Assembly: GCA_019188255.1 (NCBI GenBank)
Contig: JAETXT010000001.1
Span: 1,302,001 to 1,366,000, forward strand
Direction: 5' to 3'
Length of the DNA: 64,000 nt
Source: Verticillium longisporum
Lineage: Eukaryota > Ascomycota > Sordariomycetes > Glomerellales > Plectosphaerellaceae
In this document: positions 32,194-43,237 of the stretch, piece by piece
How positions within the stretch are numbered: position 1 is the stretch's first letter
How the letters are laid out: each line of letters starts with the position of its first letter
The notes under the pieces: generated by a model
The model's input: the letters and a program-made list of their open reading frames with translations, nothing else
Told to the model about the DNA's origin: nothing
The model's database searches: none
Position numbers and translations under genes: made by a program

Positions 32194-34176
32194 TCAGCCG
32201 GACCGGCCCTTCTGCCTGAAGCGGTCATTCTGCCTCGGCTGGCTGCCGTACGTCCTCCTGCCCTGGACCTTCTTGTCCCGCCCGCTGGCGCCGACCGTGA
32301 CGTCGACGCGCGGGGGACGGCAAAGCCGAAGCTCTTGGCGAGCTTGGCGAGGTCGAGCTTGTTTATGTCGTAGACGGAGCGCAGCGAGTGGCTCGCGTAG
32401 GCGTGCAGGTAGCTGCGGTAGCCGTCCTTGGCCGACTTGTTGAGGTAGTAGTTCTGGCTGATGAGCTTCTCGAGGAGGGCCTGGATGTTGGCGACCTTGC
32501 TGGCGGGGAACTCAAACTCGACGACGGGCACGCGCGCCGCCTTGAGGTGCGACAGGAAGCCCACCTCGCTGGGGTGCAGGAAGAGGAGGGACTTGCCCTT
32601 GGCGTTGGCGCGGGCGGTACGGCCGACACGGTGAATCTGGACGCGTCAGTATGCATGCCACTGGGGGCCTTGTGCTTGGTGGGGAGAACTCACGTAGTCG
32701 GTGGGCGCATCAGGGGGGTCGAACGAGACGGACCAGTCGACGGAGGGGATCTGGGCGTGTCAGCAGTCTGTCTGGGATGGCACAATGTCATGTTACATAC
32801 ATCAAGGCCACGGGCAGCAACGTCAGTGCAGATGAGGGTGCCCTGCTTGGCATTGCAGAACTCGAAAAAGGTGTTCGTGCGAGCCTGCTGCTTCATCTTG
32901 CCGTGAAGACCTACGGGTCGTTAGCAAGTTGACCACATGACAATGTTCCAGGAGGGAGAGGATGACGTACTCAGAACAGGGAGGTCGATGTAGTTCAGCA
33001 GCTCGGCATGGTACTTGACCGAGTTGCAGCTGCTGAAGAAGACAATGACCTTCTTCTTCAGGTTCCTCTTCAGGAAGGAGAACAGCAGCAGGAAGCGCTT
33101 GTCCTCGTCGCAGATGACGTAGCCCTGCTCGAGGCCCTCGACGGTGCTGTGCTCCTTGGTCTGGTCGACGTTGATGTACAGCGGTTCGGCGCGGAGCGAT
33201 ATCCGCGCGAGGTCCTCGACCTTGGTCGTCTGGGTCGCCGAGAAGAGGGACGTCTGCCTGTCGGCGCTGGGCAGGATCTTGACAATCTGGCGCATCTCGT
33301 CCTCGAAACCAATCTCGAGGATGCGGTCGGCCTCGTCAATGATGAGGGTCTTGAGGTTCTTGAAGACAAAGGGCGTGTTCTGCAGGTGATCGAGCAGGCG
33401 GCCGGGCGTGGCGATGATGAGGTTGACGCCCTTGGCGAGCTTCTCGGCTTCAGCACGGCGGTTGGCGCCGCCAATGACGATGCCGTAGGTCTGAGAGTGG
33501 TGCTCCATGAGCTCGCGCGCGACGCCGAAGATCTGCAGGGCGAGTTCGCGGGTGGGGGACTGCCCATGTTAGCGATTGCTTGCATGCCAACGGGGATTCT
33601 CCCAAAACTTACCACGACGATGACACCAGTTCCGTTTCGGGGCTTGAAGCGCAGCGAGCTGAGCATCTCGATGGCGGGGATCAGGAACGCAAGCGTCTTG
33701 CCGGAGCCCGTCTTAGCCGCACCCAGGACATCGCGACCCGTCAGCAGGGGCGGGATACCTCTCCTCTGAATCTCCGTCATTTTTGTGAACCCCATGCCCT
33801 CTATCGCCTTCATCGTCTTCTCCGACAGGTTGAGCTGCGAGAAGTCCTGCGCCTCCTCGCCCGAGGGTGGCAGGGTCAGGGCCTCGCGGTTCGGGATCTC
33901 CAGGTCGGCATCTTGGTCGTTTGCTGCGGTCGCCACGTCTTCCTCATTGGCTTCGGCCTCTTCAGGATCTTCGTCCTCGTCCTCCTCGTCCTGCTCCTCC
34001 TCTTCGCTGCCAGACTCGAAGTTGTCCTCAGACTCCTCGGCAGCGTCCTTCGCCTGCTTCTGCTTCTTCGACTTTCGGGCGACGGCTACCGGAGCCTCAG
34101 TGGCCTTGCGGGCAGCAGCCTTGTCACCATTGGCGTCGCGGAGCTTGCGCTTCTTGTTGGAGGCGGCGTCGACCAT
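32194..34176 (-). CDS. HAS1: DEAD-box ATP-dependent RNA helicase, ribosome biogenesis
   Basis: Five exons: 33613-34176, 32971-33559, 32801-32910, 32694-32750 and 32194-32636. An acidic, Lys-rich N-terminus precedes the helicase core: [19 protein letters not shown] (Q-motif region), [26 protein letters not shown], the DEAD box in [18 protein letters not shown], and HRVGRTARA. The ending SFGFAVP--VDV is characteristic of Has1, a nucleolar helicase for 40S and 60S precursor processing. The G run at 32312-32316 has five bases; six would let SFGFAVP continue into the usual RVDVTVGA tail and stop at 32194, giving 587 residues (exon sum 1763 plus one). As written, the frame instead runs an atypical Arg-rich tail to 32058 (632 residues). 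Confidence 0.93.
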
Positions 34177-35202
34177 TGTGCCGTTTGTGGTTTGTCGGGT
34201 TGTTGATCTTGGGGGGGGTGTACCTCGAAAACGGTGTCAAGGCTCTCTGGGTCGGATTGAAGAGGTGGGATTTTTTTCTTATCGTCAGAAAAATTCTGGG
34301 ACAGCGGGACTGTGGCAATGTGCACATTCCCCACAGCCCTGCTCAATTTAGCACATACTGGCTAACCAAAACATCAGTGCGAGCTTTGCCCTAGTGGCTT
34401 TAGTCCAGGTGGATCCCCACCACTTCCTCCTCAACGTGGTTGCCAGAACTCTAACCTTTTCTGGTTAAACAGGGTGCGCATCAGCGGCGCTTTAACCTTC
34501 GTGGAGAAGGCTGGCGATTAGATAAGATAAGAATACCATGTTCGCCCATCCGTGAACCTGTTGTCCATCCCCTCGGCGTCGTCACATCACGAAGTCAGGA
34601 GGTGTCAGCCTTCAAACAATGCACAAGTACGCACTCCTCAAGCAGAGAAACGGATGCCGTCAACTTTGAAATACCTCATGCAGCTTTTGCTTTCCTATTG
34701 CAGCTTCTCGCGTGGTTGTGGTTCATCGCCAGATGGCCCCCCGAATGTAGTGGGGCAACACTCTGCGCTACCTTACCCCAAGTCCAGGACCTCAAGATCT
34801 GTTCACCTTGGGTGCTCAGGGCTATTTGAATACACCAACAATTGACTCAGCGTGACTTGGGAGCCATCAATGTCCGGTGGTCATACGTCAACTTAGTTCA
34901 TTCAAGAATAACGATACAAGTCGCAAGGCCGTCACGACTCACCCTGATCCCCGTGCCCTCAATTTTGAACCTGTTCCCCCTCCTCGTCCATGCAACTCCG
35001 CCACGGCCGAGCCGATCATACCAGCATGCCATCCTCAAAACGCCAATGAAGCAAAGAATTCGTCGTCACCACTCAAGGAGTGTGGATCAAATGACAAACT
35101 GGGTCCCGTGTGTCGATGCATATTCCTGGGTTCTTCATAGTCCTCTCTTTCGTCCTTGCCCCAAGTATCTCAGTGGCCGCGTTTCCTTCCATCAAAGCAG
35201 AA
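34177..35202. other. Intergenic region, HAS1 promoter and PFKFB 3' flank
   Basis: Both neighbours are on the minus strand. A run of six or more G/T-rich bases (34208-34220) is near the HAS1 start. No gene recognised. Confidence 0.5.
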
Positions 35203-36663
35203 CTAGATGGTCTCAGGCGTGGGGTTCTCGTGCTTTGCCGTGCTACCCTTGCCACGCCATGTGCTGACGGCGGGGATGTTGGCCTCATAGCGGACCTCCT
35301 CGGTGCCGTACGCGCGGGGAGTGAGCTTGATGAGGGTGTGCAGCGGCACGTTCATCCAGGGGCTTTGGGACTGGTCCTTCTTCATGAAGTAAGCGTAGAT
35401 GCAACGCAGCACGGCTTGATGCGTAACGATGAGGATGTCCTCAGAGCGCTCGAGTTCCATGATGATGGGCTCCAGGCGGATCACCACGTCGCGGTACGAC
35501 TCGCCCCCACGGTAGCGATAGTTGTACTTGTCCTCGTCGCGGGCCGCAAAGTCGTCAGGGTAGCGGTCCTTGATTTCCTGATAGGTCAGGCCGTCGCAGA
35601 CGCCAGAGTCGAGCTCGTCGAGCGCCTTCCACTGGAGCTGGTTGTAGTGAGGCGGGTGGAAACGGGCTGTGGCGATGGTGCGCTTGAGGGTTGAGGTCCA
35701 GACCGTCAAGGGGCGGTCGTCGCCGACGGACTCACGCACGAGCTCGGGCAGTTTGCGAGCGTATTGCTCGCCGCGAGGCGACAGCATGGTATCGCCGCCA
35801 ATGCGGCCGTCGAGGTTGTACAGCGACTCGCCGTGCTAAAGAAGTTGTCAGCCTGGGAGACACAATCACTGGGTTTCATTGGTAGCTCATAGAAACTCAC
35901 TCTTGATAGCCAGATGGAGCGCGGGCGGATGTGGAGGTTCATGAGATAATAGACAATGCGGCTCTGCAGGTAGTCCTGAATCCGGTTGATGATGACTTGC
36001 TTGCCGACGTCCATAATCTTGAGGAACGTGTAGCTGTTCTCGTCACCATCTTCGTCGATCGACGTGTACACCTGCTCGTAATTGCGAATGCGGTTGCGAA
36101 AGTCGAGTGCCGCCTGCTCGGGGTCTTGGCCAGCGTAATCGGGCGAAGTGGCCTTGACGTCACGAATATTGGCCATGATGAGGTCTTCATCATCACACTT
36201 GCTCTCAACAAAGATGACTTCAACGCCCTCCTTCGTGCAGCGGTCCAAAACCCACTTGCGGCGCTCTTTCGTGGAGTTGGTCGCATCAAGAATGGCGACG
36301 GTGCCATTTTCCTTCTGGAACCAGGTCATCATGTCGGCAATGGCAGCCTCGGCGGCAGCGCGGCGCTTCTGCTCGCCCTCGCGGTTCTTGACGTCGAAGA
36401 AGTCGGCGGTGGGCTGAGCAGCCGTCTCACGGCGGTAGTTGCCGACATTGAATGTCTTGGCCTCTATTGAAAGCCATTTGAGATAGCGTTGTGCTGGCGA
36501 AAATGTCAGCGTCAGAGCCGTGGTAGAGGCGGATGTGTCTGGCTTGTCAAGTCTTACCCTTTTGGGCGATGAAGCTCTTTCCCCGGGCTGGCAAGCCCAC
36601 CATGACCACGCAGACCTTGGTGTCTTCCACCTGGACGCCCATGCCGTTAGTCAATCGCACCAT
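35203..36663 (-). CDS. 6-phosphofructo-2-kinase / fructose-2,6-bisphosphatase
   Basis: Exons 36558-36663, 35901-36493 and 35203-35835 encode 443 residues. The kinase half has the P-loop GLPARGKS at 23-30 and LDATNSTKERRKWV; the phosphatase half has the phosphohistidine motif RHGES at about 233-237, the acid DELDSGVCDG, and THQAVLRC. Both catalytic centres look intact, so the enzyme may make and break fructose-2,6-bisphosphate, the cytosolic activator of glycolysis and inhibitor of gluconeogenesis. The length is close to yeast Fbp26 (about 450), and the long regulatory N-terminus of yeast Pfk26/Pfk27 is missing. The second intron (35836-35900) separates the two domains exactly between Arg and His of the RHGES motif. 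Confidence 0.93.
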
Positions 36664-39530
36664 CTTGACTTAATTGCCGGTACGGTAATATGCTTTGTTT
36701 GAAGAAAAGTGATAAAAGGTAAGAATAGCACGAGGTAGAATTTGAACACATGAAGGAGAGGTGCTTGTCGTCAGGTCGGGGTCGATCCGAGTCCGCGTGA
36801 CGCCAGGGGTGAGGTGGTGTTGGCAAAAGCAGCTGAGCTCGTGTGATAGTTGCAGCAGCAGCAGCAAAGCTCCCAAACCGTCTAGGAGAAGTACGAGCCT
36901 GACTCAAGGCTTGAGATGGGCTTGGTGGGGGAAAGTATTGGCAGGCGCTGTGATGGCGGGCCAATTGAGAACCGCAAGGTGTGAAGAGGAATGTTTGGCC
37001 TCCGGGACAAACCGCCAGAGACGGATACAATGAAAGGGCAACGAGGTGAAGCAGAGAGGTGGTGATGGGAATGGGGAAAAGGTGCTGCTAGCCCGGCTCT
37101 GGCCAGTGGAAGTGGGTAGATGCTTCGTCTCTTTGGCAGGTGCGTGGATCGTCAAGTGGGACAAAGACTCTTCCGGCGGTCCTTCTCCTAGGGCTGAAGA
37201 AACGAGCTCTCTACCAGTTCTCGAGGGGTGTTCAAGAGTGAAGAAGAGGCCGCCAGAGTGCAGAGTGGACGTTGAGGTGGTGGGTAGAGTGGACCGACAA
37301 CTGGTAGGTAGTAGGTAATGCCAAAACCACAGCACCAAGAGACCAGTCAAACGAATGACGAATGGCGCGAGGATTCCCGAGGATGGACAGTTGAGCGCGC
37401 GGGGCGGCAGGCGACGGGTGACGGGTAGGGAGGGTCCTTCGGGAATCGCAGGATGAGCTGATGGGCCTTCTCCGATACCATTGGCCCGGCCGAATGCCCA
37501 CACCGTCTATTCTCTCTTCCCCGTGGCCCGTCCACAGCTTCCAGAGAGCCGACGAGGGGCGAACAGCGTGGGTGTCAAGGTCAAGAGACCTTGACAAAGT
37601 GGGTGACCCTGTTTGTCCCTGCTGCTGGTTTGGCTCCTCTACGGCAGGCTTGGCTGCCCACCCCGCATCTCCAAGTTGGTCCAGCTTCAGAGAACGCTCT
37701 GGCTAGCTGCTTGGCCGGGACCCCGACACATCACTCTGGTCGCGGTCCCTTACTTGTACCTCACCGAACACCCGAGGTGGAGCCCAGCGCCCTCGCCGTA
37801 AAGCACTGCGATGTGACAATGCCAGCGTGACCGTGTCCGACGAGCCGCACCCATGTTGCCGACTTGGCACTGGGATTCCCGACAAGCCTTGCTGCATCGA
37901 GGCAAGGAATATGCTTTCCATGGGTCCTGTCAAGAACGCTCGTTGTCTTTCCCACTCTCAAACCTCGTTGTTTTCCCATGGACCACTCGCTTCGCCAAAC
38001 TTTGTCTCATCCCAACCGTGCCGTTGTCCAAATGAGTCAGTGGCTGTGAAGTACCTACGACGCTTGTCATAAGATACTTCTTGTCTTCTATCCAACAGGC
38101 AGTTTGCTTTGATGCCTCCCCAATCCAAAACCGTTCCCTGTCCGTACTGGTTGCCCCCCCCCCCCCCACACTTCTGAACGGCTCGTCCAGGCACCAGGAA
38201 CGCATAATTCCCAGCAAATCGGCACCTCGCCAGTCCTACGTCGTCGGTGCGGCCCCTGTGAACTACACCGCCTCCACGGCATCACTTGACAGCGAGGTCA
38301 CGCGCAAGCACGTCCCGACCCGACAAGGGGGGGGGTGGCCACGCTCGCCAGAAGGGTCTCGACTCTTGGTGCCCCCACGGCCACTTGGGAAGAAGGGGAA
38401 GTGTGCGAGAAAGAAAGTAAGAAAAGAAAGAAGATACAGACTCGGCAGTGGAAGGTGGTTTCCGAGGGAGAGGAGAACCGACAAAGCGACGAAATGAAAA
38501 CGAGAAATTGGGTTCGACCACCACTCACCCTGCTGAAGCTGTAGGTATTCTGGCGCCGCCTGCCCGCCCTGGTTTCCGCCAGCGGGGGCCCCGCGGCAAC
38601 TCCTCCGAACATGCTTGTTGTGCGTACTGCGTGCCTGTGCTTCCTTGCTCTCCCTCTCTCTCGTGTCCAGTCTCGGTGACAATTAGATATCAGAAGAGAG
38701 CTGTTGATCAAGCTGCTGAGTAGTCGGTTACCGTCTTTCGGAAGAGGGAGAATGTAGGTTGCTGCAGAGGAATCGACGACAGGAAAATGCTGCGGCAATT
38801 GATGGCACCGCCGTTGAGGCCTGGTCGCCCACCCTGTAGCGCAACGAGGGGGCTGATGGCGGCGGGGTGGAGTTGGGTTTGAGATGCGAGGCGGTAGCTG
38901 GCCTTCTAGGGAGCACGATGGGTTCCAGTGCAGATGAGGTGCGCCCGTAACCCTGACTGAGGTGCTGAGCGGACATGCTGGCAAGGAGAGAGTGTGTTTT
39001 CTTTCTTTCTGTCTGGGAACGTGGAAAACCTCGCGCTGTCGATCAGACCCAGGCGCCGGGTTCTACCTGCCCGTTCTACAGCTCAAGTCTCTGAGACGCG
39101 TCCCCCACGACTGTGGCTGTCGCTCAGTGGGGGTCGCAGGCTCGCTTATCTCACCTACTGCCACATCATGCCTCGGTCGTTGCACTGCATCATTACAGCT
39201 GTTCACACGAGATGGACGGCGTCAATCACAAAGTGAAGCAAGTCAAGCAACCCATATACTTCATTGATACAGAGGATGTTCTATGACACTGATCACATGC
39301 GTGATATGACCCTTTACACTGTCAGCCCCGTCATATGGGGAACGACTTGGACGTGTCCTTGTCTTGGCCACATCTTTGGTTCTCCATGCAACACTGAAAT
39401 GCAGTAGTATCGCGGTAGGTTGCGTTCTTCAATTCCACCATCGAGACTGCTTCGAATCTCTCTTGCAAGATGGGCAAAACTTCGCCTCGGCTTTCTCGCC
39501 AGCCATGCGACCCTGCTCCTGAGCACGACT
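36664..39530. other. Long intergenic region
   Basis: Upstream of the PFKFB gene and downstream of the protease gene. It has a run of 14 C at 38154-38167 and purine-rich stretches near 38390-38470. Several open frames conflict and have no motif; I support no gene here. Confidence 0.5.
38154..38167. repeat. Homopolymer of 14 C
   Basis: An uninterrupted C14 run, the longest homopolymer I saw. In view of the indels elsewhere its length may be unreliable. Confidence 0.9.
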
Positions 39531-40959
39531 CTACTGTTCGGGGAGTGCAGGTGTTGGTCCGTAAAACTGGCGGCCGTGGAAGCGTACTTCGGCTGCGCCA
39601 ACATCAAATTCGACCTCTACGTTTTGCAAAAACGTCATGCCCAGGATATAAGGCCCTGATCCGCCCGTTGAGATGCCAATCTGGCAGTATCCCGTCAGGG
39701 GATCCTTCAGATGACGCCACATCATGTCGACAGGGTTGATGAAGAATTTCTCGCCTCCAATATGGAAAGCAATCCTGGGCGCGATGGCATCGCATGGTGC
39801 AAAGTAGCCGCCGTATGAGAACATGTACATGGCGGCGGGCTCGAAAGCATTGGCAATGGCTTCGGCCACTTGGGGCGGCACATACGTCAGTGTCGTCGCG
39901 GTGTCGACGATGTAGGCACAATGTGTTGAGTCGACTGTTTGTCCCCACTGGACGCCTTCGACAATGATGGTATAATACGAGTATTTCCAGGCTGTTTCGC
40001 TCCTGGTCGGGTTGATGTTGGCCTGTGGAGGCGTTAGTCTGGGGTAGGTTGCGGCTGTAGAGCCTGACTGGTCTTCTACGTCTACTACTTACAACGATGA
40101 GGTCAGTAGAAGCGGTCGGGCCCGTCGTGGGCAGGCCAGTGCGACCACCCCAGGCGATGAGGCCGTTGGACGAGTTGCGGGCAAGAGCGACACTGAAGCT
40201 GGCATCACTGAGTCCCTGCTGAACCATGGTGGTGAAGAAAGGGGCATAAGGGATCTGGAGTGCCTGGCGGTTCTCGCTGAGGCTCCCCGAATAGGCACTC
40301 GTCAAGGCAGGGTACGCCATGCCAAGAATGCCCTGGGTCACGTTGTTACCGTACCAAAAGGTTTGGTTGGCCAGGCCGACCTGCGTTTGTTTGACGGTGA
40401 TACCAGCAACGGTCAGGTCGCTGTAGCCCATGGGGCCGGAGACGCGCTCACCGGAGCCGTAGCCCAGGGTGAAGTGTATATCGGGGATCTCGCCATACTT
40501 GAAGTTGTCGATTGCCGGGTTGCCGAAACTGCACGACTCTTGAGGGTATTCTATGGTGCCTCCTCGATTGGTGCAGGAAAAGTCGGACCGGGCCGCCCAG
40601 GTATCGCTGCTTCCAGTGTCGAAGATCATCTGAATAGGCGTGCCATCCCAGATGACTTCCATGGCATACTGCGTCCCGTAGGGCGAGAGGGCGGTGATGT
40701 TCTGGTAGCCTGCGCCGGGCTGTCCCTGCTCAGCGGCAGCAATGGCGGAAGCGGCATTGTGTCCGGTGATGCGGCCATGAAAGGGCTTTAGGACCTGGCG
40801 GTGAGTCGAGGTCTCGTCAGAGGATCGATCACGAACTGCCTTGATGCGTTGGAAGGAGACGCCCTGGAAAGGACTCGAGAGATCAATCTCGGCGTGGACC
40901 AGTGTGGCCGTGAGCAGGCCAGCTCCAGCGAGAGAGGTGAGCAGGCTGATGGGCTTCAT
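39531..40959 (-). CDS. Secreted pepsin-like aspartic protease (family A1)
   Basis: Exons 40093-40959 and 39531-40022 (70-bp intron) encode 452 residues. Residues 1-23 are a signal peptide; a propeptide of roughly 60 residues follows. The first active-site motif is FDTGSSDTW (Asp114). The second is IVDTATTLTYVP (Asp329), where the usual Gly of DTG/DSG is Ala. Several NXS/T sites (NIT, NQT, NVT, NSS) suggest glycosylation. No GPI signal is seen at the C-terminus ALPEQ, so release into the medium or vacuole is likely, with a role in protein digestion or host tissue use. The Gly-to-Ala change lies in the psi-loop next to the catalytic Asp; it may reduce or retune activity, or be normal in this subgroup. 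Confidence 0.88.
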
Positions 40960-42007
40960 GTTGGAAGGCCTGACAACGGGACGAGGGATTCAGTTCTGAA
41001 CGAAAGACTTGCGGATGAATGTTGGAATGAAAAGAAGTAAGAAATCAAAAGTGACGTCCAGGGTGGGCCTGAAAGAACACGCGAAACCGACAGTCCGTGT
41101 CAAGGTAAAGAGAACGATGATGGCCCAGGCGATGGAACAAAGAAGGGAGGGGGGAGGGATTGGAGGTATAGAAGGGGTGAACAGACTTGTAGCTCACGGT
41201 GTCAAGGCAAACAGAACCACGCGTCCCGTCCCGATCTGAGGTGAATCAGAGACTGCCTAGGCGAAACAGCAGGAGGCAGGAGCGAGCGAATGACAAAAGT
41301 GGCATCGCGAGGAAGGTGCAGAGAACCGACCAAAACCACGAGGCAGCAGAAATGGACGCAAGTGTCCGAGAGAGTTTCTGCCTCGAACCATGTTTGTTCC
41401 CGCGGTAAGCTACCTTTCCTACCTACCTACCCACCTATCTACCTTACCCAAGGTAGATATCTTGGAGATCACCGAGCTGTCGTAGTGGATGCAACTATCG
41501 GCCCGGTTCAAGAGCAAGGCCAAACTTCACATCACTTGAGCAGTGCTGTCTAGGCTTGTTGATCCTATCTAGCCGAATCACCGAAATTCTGTCCTCCCTT
41601 ACGATGCGAGCTTGCGGCACTGGTCCCGTCAGAAACTCGAACACCCGCCAGCAGTGTTGCCCAGGACCGGGTGCCTGCAGTGGACGGTGCTGGTCGTCGT
41701 CAATTCGAAGCGTATAAAGAGGCATAGGTGACACCAGTCAGGGGCACCTTGACGGCATGCCAGCACCAAGCACCCAGAGCCGATGTCTTCCTCCGAGGCC
41801 GGTCGCTCTGCATCTGTCAGATCGGCCATGGACAGGTGACACTACGGCCGACTTCAGTCCATAGGTCCGGCTTGTCATCCCTGAAAGCACGAATGACATG
41901 GTTTCACAGGCAAAGTTCGTCAAGCAAAGCAAACCATGTCACGAGAGAGCATCTTGTTCATTTTATATGTCTCGTATGTCTACCTCTTTCGTCAAGTCGA
42001 TGCCGTT
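40960..42007. other. Intergenic region with palindromic TACCT element
   Basis: Upstream of the protease gene and downstream of the Kre9-like gene. It contains the perfect inverted repeat at 41436-41459 preceded by CTAC units. No gene recognised. Confidence 0.5.
41436..41459. repeat. Perfect 10-bp inverted repeat, 4-base loop
   Basis: TATCTACCTT at 41436-41445 and AAGGTAGATA at 41450-41459 are exact reverse complements around ACCC. CTACCTAC units directly precede it (41411-41432). Confidence 0.85.
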
Positions 42008-42547
42008 TCACACCATGCCGTGCGCCACGGCCGTGATCACAGGCAGTGCTAAAAGCCCACATCGACCGGCCCACGACACTGGCCCCCGACTCAGCAGGCG
42101 CCATGGTATGGTATCCCTCCAAGCCTACCTCTTCGATAGCATGTGTCACGAAGCCAACGCTTTCGTCGTTCGGGTTGCCCCCAATCTCAGCCAGTACTTG
42201 ATTGTGGTTTCCAGATAACAGAGTGGCATTTATTTTGCCCAAGTCCTTCGTGAAGTTGCTCGGGTTCCATTCGTAGCTCAGGCTCCAGAGATCGATGTCG
42301 ATGGCAATCAGGCTCACCAAGCTCACAGGCTCTCCTCCGTTTGCAACATCCGCGGTGAGGGTCAAGTTCAGCGATCGAAAGCTCGATATGTGCCAGACTC
42401 AGGGAGAGTCCATTCGAGGAGGACGGGTGCCGAGATATTGAGTACTTGTTGTTTCTCGGGTGTTGCGAACTTGATTTCCTGATCACTGTCGGCATGCACA
42501 GCTGTGATAGTCGAGAGAAAAACAGCAAGTGGAGTGAAGAAATGCAT
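42008..42547 (-). CDS. Kre9/Knh1-like secreted, possibly GPI-anchored wall protein (frame disturbed)
   Basis: The start MHFFTPLAVFLSTITAVHA is a clear signal peptide. Then EIKFATPEKQQVLNISAP and LLEWTLPESGTY, and, in another frame, LNLTLTADV, LSYEWNPSNF and NATLLSGNHNQVLAEIGG. This order matches the Kre9/Knh1 N-terminal domain (Ser/Thr-rich GPI-anchored family), linked to cell-wall beta-glucan. Two frame changes are needed: one base added in the A run at 42378-42380, and one base removed in the A run at 42051-42054, after which a hydrophobic tail ALPVITAVAHGMV ends at 42008, suiting a GPI signal. As written, the first frame stops at 42368. Assembly error is likelier than decay, given the other genes, but a true pseudogene cannot be excluded. 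The protein is short (about 180 residues), with no Ser/Thr-rich stalk. Confidence 0.5.
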
Positions 42548-43237
42548 GTTGGATCCGATATGCAAACCGTGCAAAACGTGGTGGCTGTGAGGAACAACAG
42601 GCGAGAGTCAACAGGAACTAACAGTATGAGGTACACGGCGAGGACCAGTTCACAATAGAGGGGAGGAAGACGTGGTTGTTTATTCGATCAGGGAGGCGGG
42701 AGTGCCTCGACCAGGAGCCTCAAAATGGGTTTGTACAGTATTAACTTGGCAATGAAGTTGGCATATCCTCTCACTGGTTCTTATACCGATTCTCTGTCAA
42801 GACTCTGGAACAGGCGAAATTGATTGGGTTTCCTGAGTCGAGTCATCGACCACATCATTGCTGAGCCGCAGGGCTGGAACACTTGCAAGAGGCTGATCGC
42901 TGCAGTCGAGCTTGGCTTCTACCGATCCTCGGATCTCGGCCATTCACAGCAATACTTGGCAACTGTCAAAGCAGGTGCCTACTTCTCAAGCGATTTCTGA
43001 GGCCCGCCTGGACTATTGGTCTGGGCCAGATGCCCGGGATGCGACGCTGGAGCAGCTCCGCAGCACGGTCACTGTCACGGGGCGAGACTCGGAGCATCTC
43101 ACCCTTCCGCGGAAACGGACCCCCGGCGCGACAATGGCCCGCAGGTCCGAGGCTCTGCGGACCAACTCCGCACAAAATGCGACGACGACCTTCAAGTGCT
43201 GCTACCGTACGGTACTACGTGCTCGCTTGATACCGCG
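42548..43237. promoter_or_regulatory. Divergent intergenic region
   Basis: Between the Kre9-like gene (minus) and the TMEM53/PaxU-like gene (plus). Plus-strand frames at 42912-43230 show no recognisable domain. No promoter element stands out. Confidence 0.45.

Noticed and set aside
38298..38984. 228-codon minus-strand frame between the PFKFB and protease genes
   Set aside because: Low-complexity Ser/Arg/Pro translation, no motif, competing frames on both strands.
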